Assembly: GCA_046328225.1 (NCBI GenBank)
Contig: JAXLWZ010000005.1
Span: 62,001 to 126,000, forward strand
Length of the DNA stretch: 64,000 nt
Source of the DNA: Amarobacillus sp046328225
Lineage (GTDB): Bacteria; Chloroflexota; Dehalococcoidia; Tepidiformales; Tepidiformaceae
Direction: 5' to 3'
In this document: piece after piece, positions 26,401-34,969 of the stretch
Layout of the letters: each line of letters opens with the position of its first letter
How positions within the stretch are numbered: position 1 is the stretch's first letter
Translations under genes and position numbers: made by a program
The notes under the pieces: model-generated
Told to the model about the DNA's origin: nothing
Databases searched by the model: none
Seen by the model: only the letters and a program-made list of their open reading frames with translations

Positions 26401-28340
26401 TCTTCGAACCCGATGGCCAGTGCCGGCTCGTGGTCGGCAGCCTTCGTGATATCACCGCGCTGCGGGGCGCCGAACAGGCCCGCGCCGTGGCCGAGGGCCG
26501 GCTGCAGGCCGTCATCGATAGCGCGCCCCTGGTGGTGCTCGCGGTCGATGCGTCCCGGCGGATCACGGTGTGGGACGGCGCCGCGCTCGCCCGCCTGGGG
26601 CTGCTGCCCGGCGAGCTCGTGGGGTCGGGCACGGATGCCTTCGCCGAATACGGCGAGCTGCCGGCGGCGCTCGATCGCGCGCTTGGCGGGGAGGCGTGTC
26701 ACGTTTCGCTGCTCGTGCGCGATGCGCGGCTCGAGGTCGACCTTGCCCCGGTGCGCGACCGCAACGGCGGCGTCGCGGGCGTCGTGGGCGTGGGCATCGA
26801 TGTCACCGACCGGCACCTGGCCGAGCGGGCCCGCGAACGGGCCGAAGAGCGGCTGCGCACGGTCGCCGAGAACGCGCCGATTGTGCTCTGGGCGATTGAC
26901 CGCAACGGCACCTATACCCTCTGCGAGGGGAGCGTGCTGGCGAGCCTGGGCGTGACCACGAGCGAGGTGGTCGGCCGGAGCGTGTTCGAACTCTACGCGA
27001 ATAACGACGCCGTCACGGGCCAGGTGCGCGCCGGGCTCGCGGGCGAAGCGGGCACGATGGTGACGCAGCTCTCCGAGCGCATGTGGCTGGAGACGACCGT
27101 CGCCCCCCTGTACGACGCCGCGGGCGAGGTCGAGGGCCTCATCGGCGTCTCGGTCGACGTCACGAAGCGGCTCATGGCCGAGCGGGGGATGCTGCAGGCG
27201 CAGAAGCTGGAAAGCCTTGGCGTGCTCGCGGGCGGCATCGCGCACGACTTCAACAACCTGCTCGTGGGCATCCTCGGCAACGCGGGCCTGGCGCTGGCCG
27301 AACTCCCGGAGACTTCGCCCGCGCGGCCCACGATCGAGGCGATCGCGACGGCCGGGCAGCGCGCCGCCGAGCTCGCCCGCCAGATGCTCGCCTACAGCGG
27401 CCGGGGCCGGTTCGTCGTGCAGCGGGTCGATATCAACGGCGTGGTGAGCGAGATGCTGCACCTGCTGCGCGCATCCGTCGGCAAGAGCATCGAACTCCAA
27501 TGCGACCTCGCGGCCGCGCTGCCCTACGTCGAGGCGGACGCGACGCAGCTTCGCCAGGTGATCATGAACCTCGTCGTGAACGGGTCCGATGCCATCGGCG
27601 CCGAGCCCGGGACCGTTCGCGTCACGACGGGGGTGCGCGCGGTGACGCAGGACGCGCTCACGGAGGCGCACCTCTCGCCGGAGCTGCCGCCGGGTGATTA
27701 TGTCGCGATCGAAGTCACCGACTCCGGCTCGGGCATGGACGAAGAGACCCTCTCGCGCATCTTCGACCCTTTCTTCACGACGAAGTTCACGGGTCGTGGG
27801 CTCGGGCTCGCGGCCGTCCTCGGCATCGTGCGCGGGCACCGCGGCGCGATCTCGGTGCGCAGCGAACCCGGGGCCGGGTCGGTCTTCACGCTCTTCCTCC
27901 CCGTCGCCGCGGAGGCGAACACGGCCGATGCGTCCGCGCCTTCGGTGAGCGGCGCCTGGCACGGCGAAGGCTGCGTGCTCGTCGTCGACGACGAAGAGAC
28001 CGTGCGCATGGTCACGGCGCGTGCGGTGGAGACCTTCGGCTTCCGGGCCTTGCAGGCGCACGACGGTCTCGCCGGCCTGGAGATGTTCAAGCAGCATGCG
28101 AACGAGGTCGCCTGCGTGCTGCTCGATATGACCATGCCGCGGATGAACGGCGAGGAAGCCTTCCACGCCATCCGCGAGGTCGACCCCAACGCCGTCATCG
28201 TCCTCATGAGCGGCTTCAACGAACAGGAAGCGACGAGCCGGTTCATGGGCGAGACCCTGAACGGGTTCATCCAGAAGCCGTACGAGCTGGCGACGCTGCG
28301 CGAGATGCTGCGCGAAGTGACGGCCCGGCGCGCCGCCTAG
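23496..28340 (+). CDS. Giant hybrid histidine kinase with about nine PAS domains
   Basis: A 1614-residue soluble kinase without transmembrane segments. Residues 1-115 look like a degenerate receiver (A-L-V-V-A-A-G-P, A-G-A-G-D-V-A-F-D-A) without phosphoacceptor. From about 137 come nine PAS modules in series, several with the W-N-R-G-A-E-R-M-Y/F-G-Y signature. HisKA has His1250 in G-G-I-A-H-D-F-N-N-L-L, HATPase_c has D-S-G-S-G-M-D and G-R-G-L-G-L-A, and a C-terminal receiver has Asp1544 in V-L-L-D-M-T-M-P with K-P-Y. The H-D-F-N-N-L-L box is that of NtrB-like/hybrid kinases. No output protein adjoins it; a phosphorelay to a distant partner is likely. ATG 23496 is preferred over TTG 23472. Confidence 0.92.
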   Translation: MTEQTTTFLTHDSDAARADEFARALLEAGYRPWEPGDAPGVVVAGAEDALVREARARWPHALVVAAGPASVDTAAALLEAGAGDVAFDARDLALRVRIALARTGCCREGHGREAESLDLLAELAGDPGSCGAAPLLRSILDHVSTGILAVSASGTVAFANRRVAEIAGVPANRMVDEANARLVLGMAPMPLRALALRGLSGESVAAEEAAWRRPGGDDIAVRCSVMPIIEHGRVHGVVITGDDITGQVAEQKEKELLAAIVASFDDAIITRDLAGRVVSWNRGAERMYGYSAAEVIGGTLPPDFLDANDGGTPMDYAGGLGNFPGRRRSLQRRRKDGSVLDVEVHVFPVTNAAGEVVNFAGVSHDITERQLAEREIARLAAIVESSHDAIVSVTPAGIIDSWNRGAERMFGYARDEVVGQPLEFVAPGWEPLAHALPHLDDPNGWPSIDGLEVECRTRDGRVIEVSMSLFPVRDAAGKVVSIASIGRDVTEQKRAQAALRRREQEFKALAAHSPDIILRFDRRGRCVYANPAAAALASRDGAWFAGRAAEDLGLRTEPDLRPAIEAAAGGGSERSSDVRIDLPGGERWFDVRFVPETDEGGTPESVLLIGRDITGRRRAEQALRESEEMLAMTYGSTPVGIAVLDSEGCFLRLNRAAASIAGWEPGELAGQPFAPLLAPEDRERMRSEYLEMLAQEEPPPPVSETWRLLHRDGGERLVAATWARFDGPGGARYSVITASDITEQRRAEDALRRAESLLHEAVTSGPVILFTFDAEGIVTMAEGGAHPEDQIDPSETVGGSVFDLYAGTDGGVEAVRRVLRGERAGFEWHVRNRWYDFHLAPMHDRDGTVTGALGVATDVTERHVAEEARRRADSYYRAVVEGTSDALYVAERGADGRFRTVVVNAAYEQMLQRPATRVLGKTALEGLGDRRTAARVEARWEQAARTGEPVHWELTTPGGGFAVGQVTPLFEPDGQCRLVVGSLRDITALRGAEQARAVAEGRLQAVIDSAPLVVLAVDASRRITVWDGAALARLGLLPGELVGSGTDAFAEYGELPAALDRALGGEACHVSLLVRDARLEVDLAPVRDRNGGVAGVVGVGIDVTDRHLAERARERAEERLRTVAENAPIVLWAIDRNGTYTLCEGSVLASLGVTTSEVVGRSVFELYANNDAVTGQVRAGLAGEAGTMVTQLSERMWLETTVAPLYDAAGEVEGLIGVSVDVTKRLMAERGMLQAQKLESLGVLAGGIAHDFNNLLVGILGNAGLALAELPETSPARPTIEAIATAGQRAAELARQMLAYSGRGRFVVQRVDINGVVSEMLHLLRASVGKSIELQCDLAAALPYVEADATQLRQVIMNLVVNGSDAIGAEPGTVRVTTGVRAVTQDALTEAHLSPELPPGDYVAIEVTDSGSGMDEETLSRIFDPFFTTKFTGRGLGLAAVLGIVRGHRGAISVRSEPGAGSVFTLFLPVAAEANTADASAPSVSGAWHGEGCVLVVDDEETVRMVTARAVETFGFRALQAHDGLAGLEMFKQHANEVACVLLDMTMPRMNGEEAFHAIREVDPNAVIVLMSGFNEQEATSRFMGETLNGFIQKPYELATLREMLREVTARRAA

Positions 28341-28366
28341 CATTCGTCGCCCCGCGCCCGCGCCTG

Positions 28367-28372
28367 TACCCT
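28367..28372 (+). promoter_or_regulatory. -10 hexamer of ruvB, leaderless type
   Basis: TACCCT ends exactly six bases before the ATG at 28379. There is no ribosome-binding site between them, which suggests that the transcript begins at the start codon. Confidence 0.45.
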
Positions 28373-28378
28373 GCAGGC

Positions 28379-29440
<1,062 letters not shown>

Positions 29441-29476
29441 CAGGACCGGATTGGTCATTCACGCCCGACGACGACG

Positions 29477-30175
29477 ATGCGGGGCAATACGATGCGCACA
29501 ATGGTTAGGCGAACCATCTCCAGAGCGGTGCTGGTGGGCACCGCCGCGACTGTGGCGGCACTGGGCACGTTGTTCGTCATGCGATCGTTCGGTGACGACC
29601 ATCCGGCCGCGGTGGTCACAGGTTCCGGGTTCAGCGCGGCAACGCTCGATGAAGTGGCGGTGAGTTCCAACGCGCTAATCGAAGGTTCGGTGATCGCGCG
29701 CGGGCGGAAGGCGGACTACCCGAACAAGGACGTGCCCTTCGCCACGCAGTTCTACTCGTTCCGGATCGATCGCGTCATCGCCCAGAACGGTGGGCCGGAG
29801 CTACGTCCGGGCCAGGTCATCACCGTTGGCATGAAAGCAATGTCTGACTCGCGCACTGCCGCCAACGTGGATGCGTTGCGAACCGAGGTCGCGACCGTGA
29901 GCCGCGACCTCGCGCCGGGAGACCGCTACGTGGCGTTCATCGCGCCCGAACACGCGAGTACCAACTGGGGTGTCGTGTCCAGCAACTGGGGTTTGATGGT
30001 CCGCGAAGAGCGTGGATTGCGGGCGCTTGCTCCCTCCGGGCCCCTCAAGGGAGCGATCGTAAGCGAGGCGCAAATCGCATCCGCGGTCGGGGTCTTGGGT
30101 TCACAGCCGCCCGTGTCAGGCACAGACCCGTATCCGACAATCGTGGACGGCCAGGCACCGGTTCCCCGGCCATGA
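29477..30175 (+). CDS. Secreted or membrane-anchored protein, unknown (232 aa)
   Basis: The N-terminus has basic residues and a hydrophobic stretch (about 18-38, A-V-L-V-G-T-A-A-T-V-A-A-L-G-T-L-F-V), then an extracytoplasmic part. The pattern A-L-I-E-G-S-V-I-A-R-G ... F-A-T-Q-F-Y-S-F-R-I-D-R-V-I ... D-L-A-P-G-D-R-Y-V-A-F-I-A-P resembles small beta-barrel proteins that describe a flow of metabolite or metal, but I cannot name a family. Starts at ATG 29477 or 29492 are both possible. Confidence 0.6.
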   Translation: MRGNTMRTMVRRTISRAVLVGTAATVAALGTLFVMRSFGDDHPAAVVTGSGFSAATLDEVAVSSNALIEGSVIARGRKADYPNKDVPFATQFYSFRIDRVIAQNGGPELRPGQVITVGMKAMSDSRTAANVDALRTEVATVSRDLAPGDRYVAFIAPEHASTNWGVVSSNWGLMVREERGLRALAPSGPLKGAIVSEAQIASAVGVLGSQPPVSGTDPYPTIVDGQAPVPRP

Positions 30176-30238
30176 GTCCTGCATCGGCCGGTGGGCACGG
30201 GGCACCCTAAGCGAGGGACTCATGAGCGGGCTGAAATC

Positions 30239-30478
30239 ATGTTCCAAAACCTCGATGCGCACGTTTCCCTGAGCCGCACCGAAGCAGCGGTGCTGGAGCA
30301 TCTCGCCGCCGGGCTGTCAGATGCCGAAATCGCCGAAGTGTTGGGCATCACCACCAGAGCGGTACGTGGCAGGCTGCAGCGGTTCTATGACCGCACGGAC
30401 CTGAGGCCCGCGCGCCTGACGGCGGCCTGGTGCGGACGGCACCTTGACTGCTGCGTGCGCGAGCGTGGCGTAGGCTGA
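30239..30478 (+). CDS. Stand-alone LuxR-type helix-turn-helix protein (79 aa)
   Basis: The protein consists of little more than a GerE/LuxR DNA-binding domain: L-S-R-T-E-A-A-V-L-E-H-L-A-A-G-L-S-D-A-E-I-A-E-V-L-G-I-T-T-R-A-V-R-G-R-L. There is no receiver or sensor part. The C-terminal tail has three Cys. ATG 30239 is chosen because the helix-turn-helix follows soon after; an upstream GTG at 30191 adds only low-quality sequence. It ends four bases before the RidA start. Confidence 0.65.
   Translation: MFQNLDAHVSLSRTEAAVLEHLAAGLSDAEIAEVLGITTRAVRGRLQRFYDRTDLRPARLTAAWCGRHLDCCVRERGVG
30471..30476 (+). promoter_or_regulatory. -10 hexamer of the RidA gene, leaderless type
   Basis: TAGGCT ends six bases before ATG 30483. 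A TTGACT at 30444-30449 lies 21 bases upstream of it, longer than usual for a -35 element. Confidence 0.4.
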
Positions 30479-30482
30479 GCCC

Positions 30483-30875
30483 ATGGATCGCGTCCGTGTG
30501 AGTTCCGGCGCCCCGTGGGAGGCGACCGTGGGGTATTCGCGGGCGGTGCGCGTGGGGAACATCGTCGCTGTATCGGGGACGGTGGCGGCGAACGCGGACG
30601 GCACCATCCACGCCCCGGGAGATGCCTACGCGCAAGCCCGGCGCTGCCTGGAGATCATCGAGGCGGCGTTGCGCGAGGCCGGGGCCTCGTTGGCCGACGT
30701 CATGCGCACGCGCATGTTCGTCACCGATATCACGCGCTTCGAGGAGTTCGGGCGGGCCCACGGAGAGTTCTTCGCGGCTGTCCGGCCGGCCGCGACCATG
30801 GTCGAGGTGCGCGCGCTCATCGATCCGGCGGCGCTGATCGAGATCGAAGTAGAGGCGGTCGTGGCGGATAGCTGA
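30483..30875 (+). CDS. RidA/YjgF family enamine/imine deaminase
   Basis: A 130-residue protein of the RidA superfamily, which hydrolyses reactive enamines and imines formed by PLP enzymes. Blocks: Y-S-R-A-V-R-V-G-N-I-V-A-V-S-G-T-V-A, Q-A-R-R-C-L-E-I-I-E-A-A-L-R-E-A-G-A-S and A-A-T-M-V-E-V-R-A-L-I-D-P-A-A-L-I-E-I-E. The Arg before I/L-x-x-P is kept as R-A-L-I-D-P, which occurs in the Rid4-7-like subgroups. Whether it is active as a deaminase is uncertain. Confidence 0.88.
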   Translation: MDRVRVSSGAPWEATVGYSRAVRVGNIVAVSGTVAANADGTIHAPGDAYAQARRCLEIIEAALREAGASLADVMRTRMFVTDITRFEEFGRAHGEFFAAVRPAATMVEVRALIDPAALIEIEVEAVVADS

Positions 30876-30978
30876 CACACGACTTTGATATCACGTCTTG
30901 GTGATCGTTGCTTTACCGGCGGTGCCCGGGTTAAGACGTATCGTGGAGGGACCCAGAGGAGGTAACCACCCCGATTCG

Positions 30979-31818
30979 ATGAACGTCCTCAAAACCACCG
31001 TGCTGCTCGCGGCCCTCACCGGCCTCCTGGTGGCGATCGGTGGCCTGATCGGTGGAACTGGCGGCATGGTGCTGTTCCTCGTGCTCGCGGGCGCGATGAA
31101 CTTCTTCGCCTACTGGTTCTCCGACAAGATGGCCCTGCGCATGGCCGGCGCCCACGAGGTGACCGAGCAGCAGGAGCCGCACCTGTTCGCCATGGTCCGC
31201 GAGGTCGCGCAGCTTTCGAAGATGCCGATGCCGCGGGTGTACGTGATCCAGAACGACTCGCCGAACGCCTTCGCGACCGGCCGCAACCCGCAGCACGCGG
31301 TGGTCGCGGTCACGACGGGCATCCGGCGCATCCTCACCGACCGGGAGTTGCGGGGCGTGCTTGGCCACGAAATGGGCCACGTGAAGAACCGCGACATCCT
31401 CACCAGCTCCATCGTGGCGACCGTCGCCGGCGCCATCCAGCTCATCGCGCAGTCGCTTATGTTCAGTAGCATGTTCGGCGGGCGCGATGAGAACCGGAAC
31501 CCGCTGCTCACGCTCGTGGCCATCCTCATCGCACCGATGGCGGCGACGCTCATCCAGCTCGGCATCAGCCGGCAGCGTGAATACGCCGCCGACCGCACGG
31601 GCGCCGACGTCACGGGCGACCCGGAGTCGCTCGCGAGCGCGCTGGAGAAGCTCCAGCGCGGCGTCGCGATGCGGCCGATGGAGGAGACGCCCGTCCAGGA
31701 GGCGGTCTCGGCGCTGTACATCGTGAAGCCGTTCGGGGGCGGGCAGGGCATGGCCAACCTGTTCAGCACGCACCCGCCGCTGGAGGAGCGCATCCGCCGC
31801 CTCCGCGACATGCGCTAA
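30979..31818 (+). CDS. htpX: Membrane zinc metalloprotease HtpX
   Basis: A 279-residue M48B protease for quality control of membrane proteins. Two N-terminal transmembrane segments, then R-V-Y-V-I-Q-N-D-S-P-N-A-F-A-T-G-R, the zinc motif H-E-M-G-H, two further membrane segments, and E-Y-A-A-D-R-T-G-A as third ligand region, ending S-T-H-P-P-L-E-E-R-I-R-R-L. Full length. AGAGGAGGT at 30955-30963 lies rather far (15 bases) before ATG 30979, but no other start in the frame fits. Confidence 0.95.
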   Translation: MNVLKTTVLLAALTGLLVAIGGLIGGTGGMVLFLVLAGAMNFFAYWFSDKMALRMAGAHEVTEQQEPHLFAMVREVAQLSKMPMPRVYVIQNDSPNAFATGRNPQHAVVAVTTGIRRILTDRELRGVLGHEMGHVKNRDILTSSIVATVAGAIQLIAQSLMFSSMFGGRDENRNPLLTLVAILIAPMAATLIQLGISRQREYAADRTGADVTGDPESLASALEKLQRGVAMRPMEETPVQEAVSALYIVKPFGGGQGMANLFSTHPPLEERIRRLRDMR

Positions 31819-31838
31819 CAGCGTCCGCAACGCGCATC

Positions 31839-31864
31839 AAGGCCCCTCTTCGGAGGGGCCTTTT
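31839..31864 (+). terminator. Rho-independent terminator after htpX
   Basis: AAGGCCCCTC (31839-31848) and GAGGGGCCTT (31853-31862) form a perfect 10-bp stem closed by a TTCG tetraloop, and the sequence continues TT. Confidence 0.9.
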
Positions 31865-31883
31865 GCTGTGCCGGCACGCGAGT

Positions 31884-31943
31884 GTGAGCTGGTTCACTTG
31901 TACCCCGGGAAGCCCAATCGTAAAGTGCGTGCGTGCGCACTTT
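31884..31943 (+). promoter_or_regulatory. Promoter and operator of the TetR-MFS operon
   Basis: TTGTAC (31898-31903), a 17-base spacer and TAAAGT (31921-31926) form a promoter. A perfect inverted repeat, AAAGTGCG (31922-31929) and CGCACTTT (31936-31943) around a 6-base centre, overlaps the -10 box and the start of transcription. A second, imperfect repeat (GTGAGC/GTTCAC, 31884-31897) lies just before the -35 box. This is the expected place for repression by the TetR protein encoded 20 bases downstream. Confidence 0.7.
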
Positions 31944-31964
31944 CATCGCCGTGAGACCTTCGTG

Positions 31965-32615
31965 ATGGGCGAAACCGCCGCCGGCGACGTCGTCCCCGGC
32001 CGCCACGACCGCGAAGCCCGCGAACGCGCGCTCATCGATGCCGCCACCGCCGTCTTCGCCGAACGCGGCTACGACGCGGCCACGACGCGCGAAATCGCCG
32101 AGCGCGCGGGCTGCTCCGAGGGACTCATCCATCGCTATTTCGGGGGCAAGCGGGGCCTGCTCCGCGCCGTCCTTCGCGACCGCTCAGCGACCGTGGTCGA
32201 GGAGTTCGCGGCGGCCATCCCGGAGTGCGACGACCCCTTCGACGAAGTCCACGCCATCCTCCGCGAGTACCTCCTGACGCTGACGACGAACGAGCAGTCG
32301 GTACGCGTCCACCTGGGGTGCGCGCTCATCGATCCCGAAATCGGCGTCGAAATCGGGACGTTGCTGGAAGACCGGCGTGCGGCCCTGGTGCGCGAGCGGC
32401 TCGCCCGGCATGTCGCCCGGGGCACGCTCGCGCCGGACACCGACATCGCGGGCATCGCCTCGGCGATCTCGGGCATCGGTTTCGCGGCCGGCTTCATCGG
32501 CGCCGTGGTCTTCCAGCGGCCGCGCGACGAGATCGAACGCACGCTGGAAACCTTCGCCCGCGCCATCGTGCGGGGCCTCGCGCCGGGGGGCGCTGCGAAC
32601 GAGAGGAGGGCGTGA
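31965..32615 (+). CDS. TetR/AcrR family repressor
   Basis: A 216-residue regulator. The N-terminal helix-turn-helix is clear: R-E-R-A-L-I-D-A-A-T-A-V-F-A-E-R-G-Y-D-A-A-T-T-R-E-I-A-E-R-A-G-C-S-E-G-L-I-H-R-Y-F. The C-terminal ligand-binding part is helical and divergent, with F-A-A-G-F-I-G-A-V-V-F near the end. Its stop shares one base with the start of the MFS gene (TGATG), so it most likely represses this operon, itself included, and responds to a substrate of the pump. Confidence 0.9.
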   Translation: MGETAAGDVVPGRHDREARERALIDAATAVFAERGYDAATTREIAERAGCSEGLIHRYFGGKRGLLRAVLRDRSATVVEEFAAAIPECDDPFDEVHAILREYLLTLTTNEQSVRVHLGCALIDPEIGVEIGTLLEDRRAALVRERLARHVARGTLAPDTDIAGIASAISGIGFAAGFIGAVVFQRPRDEIERTLETFARAIVRGLAPGGAANERRA

Positions 32616-34069
32616 TGGCCCGCGGAATCGAATACAAGTACATCGTCGCGATCGTGGCCGTGTTCGGGCTGTTCATGGAGCTGCTCGACGCCACGATCGT
32701 GAACGTCGCCATTCCCACGCTCTCGAAGGAGTTCAACGCCACCACCACGTCGATCGAGTGGGTGGTGACGGGCTACCTGCTGAGTCTCGCCGTGTTCATC
32801 CCCGTGAGCGGCTGGGCGGGTGACCGCTTCGGCACGAAACGGACCTTCATGTTCGCGACGGCGGTGTTCACGCTCGCTTCGCTGCTCTGCACGCTGGCCT
32901 GGAACATCGAGTCGCTCATCGTGTTCCGAGCGATGCAGGGCGTGGGCGGCGGCATGCTGACGCCCGTGGGCACGGCCATGGTGTTCCGCGCCTTCCCCGC
33001 CGAGGAGCGCTCGAAGGCATCGGGCCTGATGGTCATCCCGACGACCGTGGCGCCCGCGAGCGGCCCCGTGCTCGGCGGCTTCCTCATCGACTACATCTCG
33101 TGGGAGTGGATCTTCCTCGTGAACGTGCCGATCGGGCTGGTGGGTTTCATCGTCGCGGCGCGCTGGCTGAAGGAGCACAAGGAGCCGAACCCCGGCTCGC
33201 TCGATGTGCCCGGCTTCGTGCTCGCGGCGAGCGGGTTTGGGTCGCTGCTCTACGCGCTCGCGGAAGCGGGCTCGAAGGGGTGGACGTCGGCGCCCGTCAT
33301 CGGCTTCGGCACCATGGGATTGGCGCTGCTGGTGGCGTTCGTCTTCGTCGAGCTGCGCGCGCCCCAACCGATGATCGACGTCCGGCTGCTGAAGGACCGC
33401 CTCTTCCGGGCGTGCAACGCGGCCCAGTTCATCGGCATGACGGGGTTCTCGGCGTCACTGTTCCTCTTGCCCATCATGCTGCAGGCGGAGCGCGGGCTGT
33501 CCGCGTTCGAATCGGGGCTGACCTCGTTCCCGATGGCGCTGGGCGTGATGACGACGGCGCAGCCGGTCAGCCGCCTCTACCTGCGAATTGGCCCGCGACG
33601 GCTCATCGCCAGCGGGCTCGTGGTGGCATCGCTGACGTCGTTCGCGTTCTACGAAGTCGACGGCGGCACGAACCTGTGGCTCATCCGCCTGCTGATGTAC
33701 GTGCGCGGCATGGGTTTCGGACTGATGCTGGTGCCCCTGCAGGCCGCCACGTTCTCGACCATCAGCCCGGCGATGACGGGACGCGCGAGCTCCATCTTCA
33801 GCAGCGGCCGGATGGTCGCCCAGAGCCTGGGCGTGGCCATCATCGCGACCGTGTTGACGAGCCGCCTCACGCATCACGGGGCGATGCTGGGCAACCCCGC
33901 CACGCGGTCCGGTGCCTTCGAGGCGTTCCAGGACGGCTTCGTCATCGCCGGCGTGATGACCCTGCTCGGCGTGGTCGCGGCGCTCATCATTCGCGACCGC
34001 GACGCAGCGGCGAGCATGACGCCGAAAGGCGTGGGTACGGAACGGGCGCCCACGCCGGCGGGTCACTGA
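32615..34069 (+). CDS. MFS drug transporter, DHA2 (EmrB/QacA) type
   Basis: A 484-residue transporter with 14 predicted transmembrane segments. Motifs: L-D-A-T-I-V-N-V-A-I-P in helix 1 (motif D1 of the DHA2 group), G-D-R-F-G-T-K-R (motif A), R-A-M-Q-G-V-G-G-G-M-L-T-P (motif B) and G-P-V-L-G-G-F-L (motif C), all typical of proton-driven drug antiporters. It is coupled to the TetR gene. The substrate is not predictable. Confidence 0.92.
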   Translation: MARGIEYKYIVAIVAVFGLFMELLDATIVNVAIPTLSKEFNATTTSIEWVVTGYLLSLAVFIPVSGWAGDRFGTKRTFMFATAVFTLASLLCTLAWNIESLIVFRAMQGVGGGMLTPVGTAMVFRAFPAEERSKASGLMVIPTTVAPASGPVLGGFLIDYISWEWIFLVNVPIGLVGFIVAARWLKEHKEPNPGSLDVPGFVLAASGFGSLLYALAEAGSKGWTSAPVIGFGTMGLALLVAFVFVELRAPQPMIDVRLLKDRLFRACNAAQFIGMTGFSASLFLLPIMLQAERGLSAFESGLTSFPMALGVMTTAQPVSRLYLRIGPRRLIASGLVVASLTSFAFYEVDGGTNLWLIRLLMYVRGMGFGLMLVPLQAATFSTISPAMTGRASSIFSSGRMVAQSLGVAIIATVLTSRLTHHGAMLGNPATRSGAFEAFQDGFVIAGVMTLLGVVAALIIRDRDAAASMTPKGVGTERAPTPAGH

Positions 34070-34075
34070 GCGGGC

Positions 34076-34825
34076 TTAGCCCTCGTAGGACTCCATCGCC
34101 TCGTCCGTGAAGTCGGCGTTCGAATAGACGCGCTGCACGTCTTCGAGCTCCTCGAGCGCATCGAGGAGCTTGAGGACCTGGTGCTGGGTCTTCTCGTCGA
34201 GCTCCATCATCACCTTCGGAACCATGGCGAAGTCGGCGTTCTCGATCGTGTAGCCACCGGATTCGAGCGCCTTGCGCACCGGTTCGAGTGCCGTGGGCTC
34301 GGTCTGGATCTCGACGGCGTCGCCGTCGAGGCTGACATCGTCGGCGCCGGCATCGATGGCCTGGAGGGCGATGTCGTCGGCGTCCTTGCCATCGGCGGGG
34401 ATGGTGATGAGGCCCTTGGCATCGAACTGCCAGCCGACGGAGCCGGTCTCGCCGAGGTTGCCGCCCGCGCGCGAGAAGCGATGGCGCACCTCGGCGACCG
34501 TGCGGTTCCGGTTGTCGGTCAGCACGGCGACGATGATGGCCGTGCCGCCGGGGCCGTAGCCCTCGTACTGGATCTCCTCGAGCTGCTCATCGGCCCCGGC
34601 GCCGGCGGCCTTGGCGATGGCCCGGTCGATGTTGTCGTTGGGCATGTTCTGGGCCTTCGCACGCTGGACGGCGAGGCGCAGCTTGAAATTCATCGCGGGG
34701 TCGGCGCCGCCCTGCTTGGCGGCGAGGATGATCTCGCGGCTGAGCTTGGTGAAGATGGCGCCGCGCTTCGCGTCGTTCGCGCCCTTCTGGCGCTTGATCG
34801 TGGACCACTTGGAGTGTCCGGACAT
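34076..34825 (-). CDS. YebC/PmpR family protein
   Basis: A 249-residue protein that starts M-S-G-H-S-K-W-S-T-I-K-R-Q-K-G and has A-K-A-Q-N-M-P-N-D-N-I-D-R-A-I, Y-E-G-Y-G-P-G-G-T-A and D-N-R-N-R-T-V-A-E-V-R-H. Members are transcriptional regulators or, by more recent work, factors relieving ribosome stalling at proline stretches (YebC). Full length. It converges on the MFS gene with six bases between the stops. ATG 34825 is fixed by the conserved first residues. Confidence 0.95.
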   Translation of the reverse strand: MSGHSKWSTIKRQKGANDAKRGAIFTKLSREIILAAKQGGADPAMNFKLRLAVQRAKAQNMPNDNIDRAIAKAAGAGADEQLEEIQYEGYGPGGTAIIVAVLTDNRNRTVAEVRHRFSRAGGNLGETGSVGWQFDAKGLITIPADGKDADDIALQAIDAGADDVSLDGDAVEIQTEPTALEPVRKALESGGYTIENADFAMVPKVMMELDEKTQHQVLKLLDALEELEDVQRVYSNADFTDEAMESYEG

Positions 34826-34969
34826 GCCGAAGGCTCCTGTTCTGGGTTCGGGACTGTGGTTCGAGTGTAGAGGGCGAGCGCGGTTGAGGGTATTGCGACC
34901 ACGCAGGCGGGCGTTTGACAGCCATCCGGGGGCGGGTGAGCATGGCCCGCAGGTGAGCGTGGGACGGCA

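Noticed and set aside
24897..28343. Minus-strand open frame of 1148 codons
   Set aside because: It is antisense to the PAS kinase, whose domains are all recognised; the composition is that of a shadow frame.
32225..32614. Longer N-terminus for the MFS transporter
   Set aside because: The open frame reaches far into the TetR gene, but membrane segments begin right after ATG 32615, and the TGATG overlap with the TetR stop fits coupling.
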